A stretch of DNA of 5,920 nt from Prolixibacteraceae bacterium (GTDB taxonomy: Bacteria > Bacteroidota > Bacteroidia > Bacteroidales > Prolixibacteraceae). The stretch is taken from the NCBI GenBank assembly GCA_016931875.1, contig JAFGDX010000420.1, positions 1 through 5,920 of the forward strand, written 5' to 3'. Positions within the stretch are counted from its first letter, which is position 1. Each line of letters opens with the position of its first letter. The translations under genes were made by a program, and so were the position numbers. Positions 5,183 to 5,920 of the stretch are shown in pieces. The notes below the pieces were generated by a model. The model saw only the letters and a list, made by a program, of their open reading frames with translations, did not search any database and had not been told where the DNA came from.

Positions 5183-5920
5183 ATTTTTCATACGCAACGG
5201 CATCTGAAATTGTTTTTGGTTCCGGAACATTCAACCAAATTGGTAAACGTGTTGCCGGAAAATATAAGAATGCGCTGGTTGTTTGTGGAAAAAGCAATAA
5301 TTATGCTGAACAACTTTTGGAAATTCTTGCCAGTCAAAATATAATCGTAACAATATATAATATTTATACCGAGCCAACCATCGACGTTATTCAAGAAGGA
5401 ATTGAACTGGGGCGCAAATCGGGTTGCGATATAGTTTTTGGTATTGGTGGTGGAAGTCCAATTGACAGTGCAAAAGCAATTGCTGCAATGATTCCGAACG
5501 AAGGAGTGTTGTTGGATTACCTGGAAGTGATTGGTTTTGGAAAACCATTGGTAAAATCACCGGTTCCATGTATCGCAATTCCAACAACTTCGGGTACAGG
5601 AGCCGAGGTCACAAAAAATTCAGTAATTAAATCAACAGAGAAAAAGGTAAAAGTTAGTTTACGAAGCGATAAAATGTACCCGGTTTTGGCGGTAGTCGAT
5701 CCGCTACTAGCTTTATCAATGCCGCAACATATTACAGCCAGCACCGGAGTTGATGCACTCACCCATCTTATGGAAACATTTGTTTCCAATCAATCAAATC
5801 CGTTTATTGATCTATTTTGTCGCGATGGTATGAAACGAATTGCCCGGTCGCTTGAAAAAGTAGTTAAAAACGGCAACGATTTGGAAGCCCGCGAAGATAT
5901 GGCAATGGCAAGTTTATTGG
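5173..5920 (+). CDS. Iron-containing alcohol dehydrogenase (group III), C-terminus cut by window edge
   Basis: The frame is open from ATG 5173 to the right edge: 249 codons of an enzyme family usually about 380-400 residues long. The N-terminal nucleotide-binding domain contains [10 protein letters not shown] (15-24), [10 protein letters not shown] (67-76) and the NAD(P)-binding signature [11 protein letters not shown] (92-102). [16 protein letters not shown] (137-152) is the next family hallmark. The first two metal ligands are present as Asp194 and His198 in TGVDALTH (191-198), aligning with Asp196 and His200 of E. coli FucO. The remaining two histidine ligands should lie beyond the window. 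The family oxidises alcohols or reduces aldehydes with NAD(P) and usually Fe2+; substrates range from lactaldehyde/propanediol to butanol and hydroxy acids, and nothing here discriminates. The start is set by GGAGG at 5161-5165 and a conserved N-terminus. It overlaps the ABM-fold gene by 10 bases in another frame, so the two are very likely one operon. No defect is seen in the visible part. Confidence 0.95.
   Translation, partial: MGLNFSYATASEIVFGSGTFNQIGKRVAGKYKNALVVCGKSNNYAEQLLEILASQNIIVTIYNIYTEPTIDVIQEGIELGRKSGCDIVFGIGGGSPIDSAKAIAAMIPNEGVLLDYLEVIGFGKPLVKSPVPCIAIPTTSGTGAEVTKNSVIKSTEKKVKVSLRSDKMYPVLAVVDPLLALSMPQHITASTGVDALTHLMETFVSNQSNPFIDLFCRDGMKRIARSLEKVVKNGNDLEAREDMAMASLL

Noticed and set aside
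4829..5230. 133-codon minus-strand frame
   Set aside because: It covers the ABM-fold gene, the predicted promoter and the start of the alcohol dehydrogenase; its residue pattern resembles no family and the plus-strand genes explain the DNA.
5387..5789. Minus-strand frames at 5387-5587 and 5517-5789
   Set aside because: Opposite strand of the conserved NAD- and metal-binding region of the alcohol dehydrogenase; no independent support.

Overview
The window looks like chromosomal DNA from a member of the Bacteroidetes (Bacteroidota). Three things point that way: moderate to low G+C with A/T-rich intergenic DNA, Bacteroidetes-type promoter boxes (TTG or TTTG, 21 bases, then TAnnTTTG) in front of two transcription units, and the tandem era-der order that I recall as common in the phylum. 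A marine or anaerobic Bacteroidales/Marinilabiliales-like lineage is a guess from overall character only.

Layout. Positions 1-2180 (minus strand) hold most of a large radical-SAM enzyme of the lysine 2,3-aminomutase (KamA) family; its C-terminus lies off the left edge. It has the CxxxCxxC iron-sulfur motif and a probable PLP lysine. The two aspartates that bind the lysine side chain in true lysine 2,3-aminomutase align with Lys and Asn, a swap I associate with glutamate 2,3-aminomutase. About 220 extra N-terminal residues are unexplained. Positions 2181-2440 form a divergent intergenic region with candidate promoters on both strands and a striking pair of AACAA/TTGTT palindromes.

Positions 2441-4781 carry two ribosome-assembly GTPases, era and der, on the plus strand. 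They are separated by 145 bases that contain a C-rich/G-rich, hairpin-forming element resembling a dispersed intergenic repeat and ending at the der ribosome-binding site. After a well-formed promoter at 4818-4850 comes a second plus-strand unit: a small LsrG/YgiN-like antibiotic-biosynthesis-monooxygenase-fold protein (4874-5182), overlapping by 10 bases an iron-dependent alcohol dehydrogenase (5173 to the right edge, C-terminus missing). Their overlap suggests translational coupling and a shared pathway, probably handling a small carbonyl or hydroxy compound, but the substrate cannot be read from sequence.

No rRNA, tRNA, CRISPR array, transposase or phage gene was seen. Most of the window is ordinary core genome; the aminomutase-like enzyme and the era-der intergenic element are the parts worth a second look.
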